64,000 bases of DNA from Hungatella sp. UBA3048 (GTDB lineage: Bacteria; Bacillota; Clostridia; Lachnospirales; Lachnospiraceae), in contig DFCS01000011.1 of the NCBI GenBank assembly GCA_002367105.1, positions 1-64,000 of the forward strand. Direction: 5' to 3'. This document shows, piece by piece, positions 63,089 to 64,000 of this stretch. Under the pieces are notes generated by a model. The model was not told the origin of the DNA. It did no database searches and worked only from the letters and a program-made list of their open reading frames with translations. How positions within the stretch are numbered: position 1 is the first letter of the stretch; every line of letters starts with the position of its first letter. A program made the translations under genes and the position numbers.

Positions 63089-63113
63089 ACTTCGGGCCAA
63101 ATTGGCCCGAAGT
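63089..63113. repeat. 25-bp palindrome, copy 2
   Basis: ACTTCGGGCCAA, one base, TTGGCCCGAAGT; same as 59091-59115 apart from the centre base. Confidence 0.9.
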
Positions 63114-63194
63114 GGGATACGGTTGTAGGGACAATAAATATACTGTATAATTGGGTTTGAGATAATGATAAACAGGGAAAGGAGTAGTAATTCA

Positions 63195-63845
63195 ATGGAA
63201 TTCACTTTTTTATTAAGCCGTTATGAAGAACAGAGTAAATTACAACTTTTCTATGCATATAAATATTTGACGGAAATGAAAAGCAGAAAAGCAACCCCCA
63301 ACATATGGAAAGTAGTAGATAGGCTGGAGGCTGTTCCTAAAGTTTCAAAAAGCGTTTCCGAAAAAAGACGAAAGCGCTATAAACTCTATGGAGCGTTTTT
63401 GATAATTCTTGGATTATTCGCCATAATTCCAAGCTTTATGGCTCCAAAAGAACTATTATCTGTATTGATTGCAAGTATAGTAGCTTTATTACTCGGATTT
63501 ATCTACCTTTTCCAACCCAAAATCAATTCCGATAAAAACCTTCAGAAAAAAACAGACCGTATTTGGTCTGAATATCAGATTTTTGACGAAATCAAAAATT
63601 CAAAAGTGGTTTTTAGAGATACAGGTATTTACGAAAATGAAATAATGTTCTTATCTTTTTCTGATTTATTGCAAGCTGTATTTTGTCAGGATATCATTCT
63701 TTTTATCGGGGAAAAAGGATTTGTTCTTCTGCAAAAGAAAGACTTACAAAATGCAACCATGGAGCAGTTCTTAGATTTTATTGAGAGGCAGTCAAATATT
63801 GAGGTTGTTGTGATTGATGGAAGGAGCATCACAAATGGCAATTGA
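63195..63845 (+). CDS. YcxB-like membrane protein
   Basis: 216 residues. Two adjacent membrane helices (about 67-105, GAFLIILGLFAIIPSF and LIASIVALLLGFIYL) lie between an N-terminal helical region and a C-terminal YcxB-like domain (VFRDTGIYE, LQAVFCQDIILFI). AAAGGAG precedes the ATG. It overlaps the next gene by 11 nt, so they are coupled. Confidence 0.65.
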   Translation: MEFTFLLSRYEEQSKLQLFYAYKYLTEMKSRKATPNIWKVVDRLEAVPKVSKSVSEKRRKRYKLYGAFLIILGLFAIIPSFMAPKELLSVLIASIVALLLGFIYLFQPKINSDKNLQKKTDRIWSEYQIFDEIKNSKVVFRDTGIYENEIMFLSFSDLLQAVFCQDIILFIGEKGFVLLQKKDLQNATMEQFLDFIERQSNIEVVVIDGRSITNGN

Positions 63846-64000
63846 ATTCTCACCCGTTAAATTTGATACACATGAAATGTATCTTTCTACCTTAAAAAGA
63901 ATAAAACCTTTTGCGAGATATGTCGAGCTTGTGCAAATATATGATGGTGAAACAGATGGCGTTATTTCATACTCATCAAGTCATCTGAAACTTATCGAGA
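63835..64000 (+). CDS. Start of an unidentified gene, cut by the window end
   Basis: ATG 63835 follows AAGGAG by eight bases and opens a frame (MAIEFSPVKFDTHEMYLSTL) to the window end, about 55 codons. It overlaps the YcxB-like gene by 11 nt. It is too short to name. Confidence 0.6.
   Translation, partial: MAIEFSPVKFDTHEMYLSTLKRIKPFARYVELVQIYDGETDGVISYSSSHLKLIE

Larger units (their letters stand above)
62780..63194. other. GC-rich element-type sequence with hairpin and palindrome
   Basis: No convincing gene. It contains the 15-bp hairpin (62998) and palindrome copy 2 (63089). After 63125 the sequence turns AT-rich with TATAAT-like DNA (about 63146) ahead of the next gene. Confidence 0.5.

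Noticed and set aside
62913..63195. Frames across the hairpin and palindrome
   Set aside because: The reading frame runs through inverted repeats and has no recognisable protein features.
1..64000. tRNA or rRNA genes
   Set aside because: No cloverleaf with a GGTTCGAATC-type arm or rRNA signature sequence was seen.

Overview
The window looks like chromosome from a gut-type, low-GC Clostridia species, most likely Lachnospiraceae. The evidence is the AT-rich sequence, strong AGGAGG ribosome binding sites, frequent TTG/GTG starts, abundant PTS and 6-phospho-beta-glucosidase genes, AraC/TetR/WYL regulators, and remnants of Clostridia-type conjugative elements. This assignment is inferred from gene content only; there is no rRNA or marker gene here. 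No tRNA, rRNA or CRISPR array was seen.

Positions 1-12200 hold scavenging genes: two AraC regulators around a PHP-domain protein; a PTS IIBC / GH1 6-phospho-beta-glucosidase / RpiR-regulator locus; and a sodium:amino-acid symporter with a MalY-type C-S lyase, divergent from an XRE regulator. Small gene debris lies between them (a DeoR fragment at 3426 and an ISL3-like transposase tail near 8067).

Positions 12302-22390 are the most unusual part. A nine-gene leftward operon runs PTS IIC, NTF2-like protein, OYE-type FMN/Fe-S/FAD enoate reductase, PTS IIB, PTS IIA, a second NTF2-like protein, SDR, a third NTF2-like protein, and GH1 6-phospho-beta-glucosidase. A DeoR regulator is divergent from it. 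The simplest reading is that a beta-glucoside is imported and phosphorylated by the PTS and cleaved by the GH1 enzyme. The released aglycone would then be oxidised or reduced (SDR, OYE) and dehydrated or isomerised (NTF2-like proteins). I do not recognise this gene set as a described pathway.

Positions 22780-29207 hold a second, conventional cellobiose-type locus: a PRD/EIIA-containing activator, GH1, IIB, IIC, IIA and a HAD phosphatase.

Positions 29208-58800 are an accessory region rich in decay and duplication. It contains a mosaic of XRE, relaxase and TetR fragments. It also has two near-duplicate ABC exporter units, one with an ATPase that has lost its signature and Walker B motifs, and a two-component system. 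Many short-chain detoxification or antibiotic-modification-like genes are present (GNAT/AAC(6')-like, APH-like, nucleotidyltransferase, methyltransferase, VOC, PPOX, cupin, flavodoxin). Several genes are frameshifted.

Positions 58805-64000 have GC-richer sequence typical of integrative conjugative elements at 58805-59260 and 62780-63125. Each block carries the same 25-bp palindrome. Between them is a set of AT-rich small genes of unknown function (an XRE regulator and possible immunity-like or membrane proteins), three of which are followed by one short repeated motif. This looks like a cargo cassette array inside or left behind by an integrative element.
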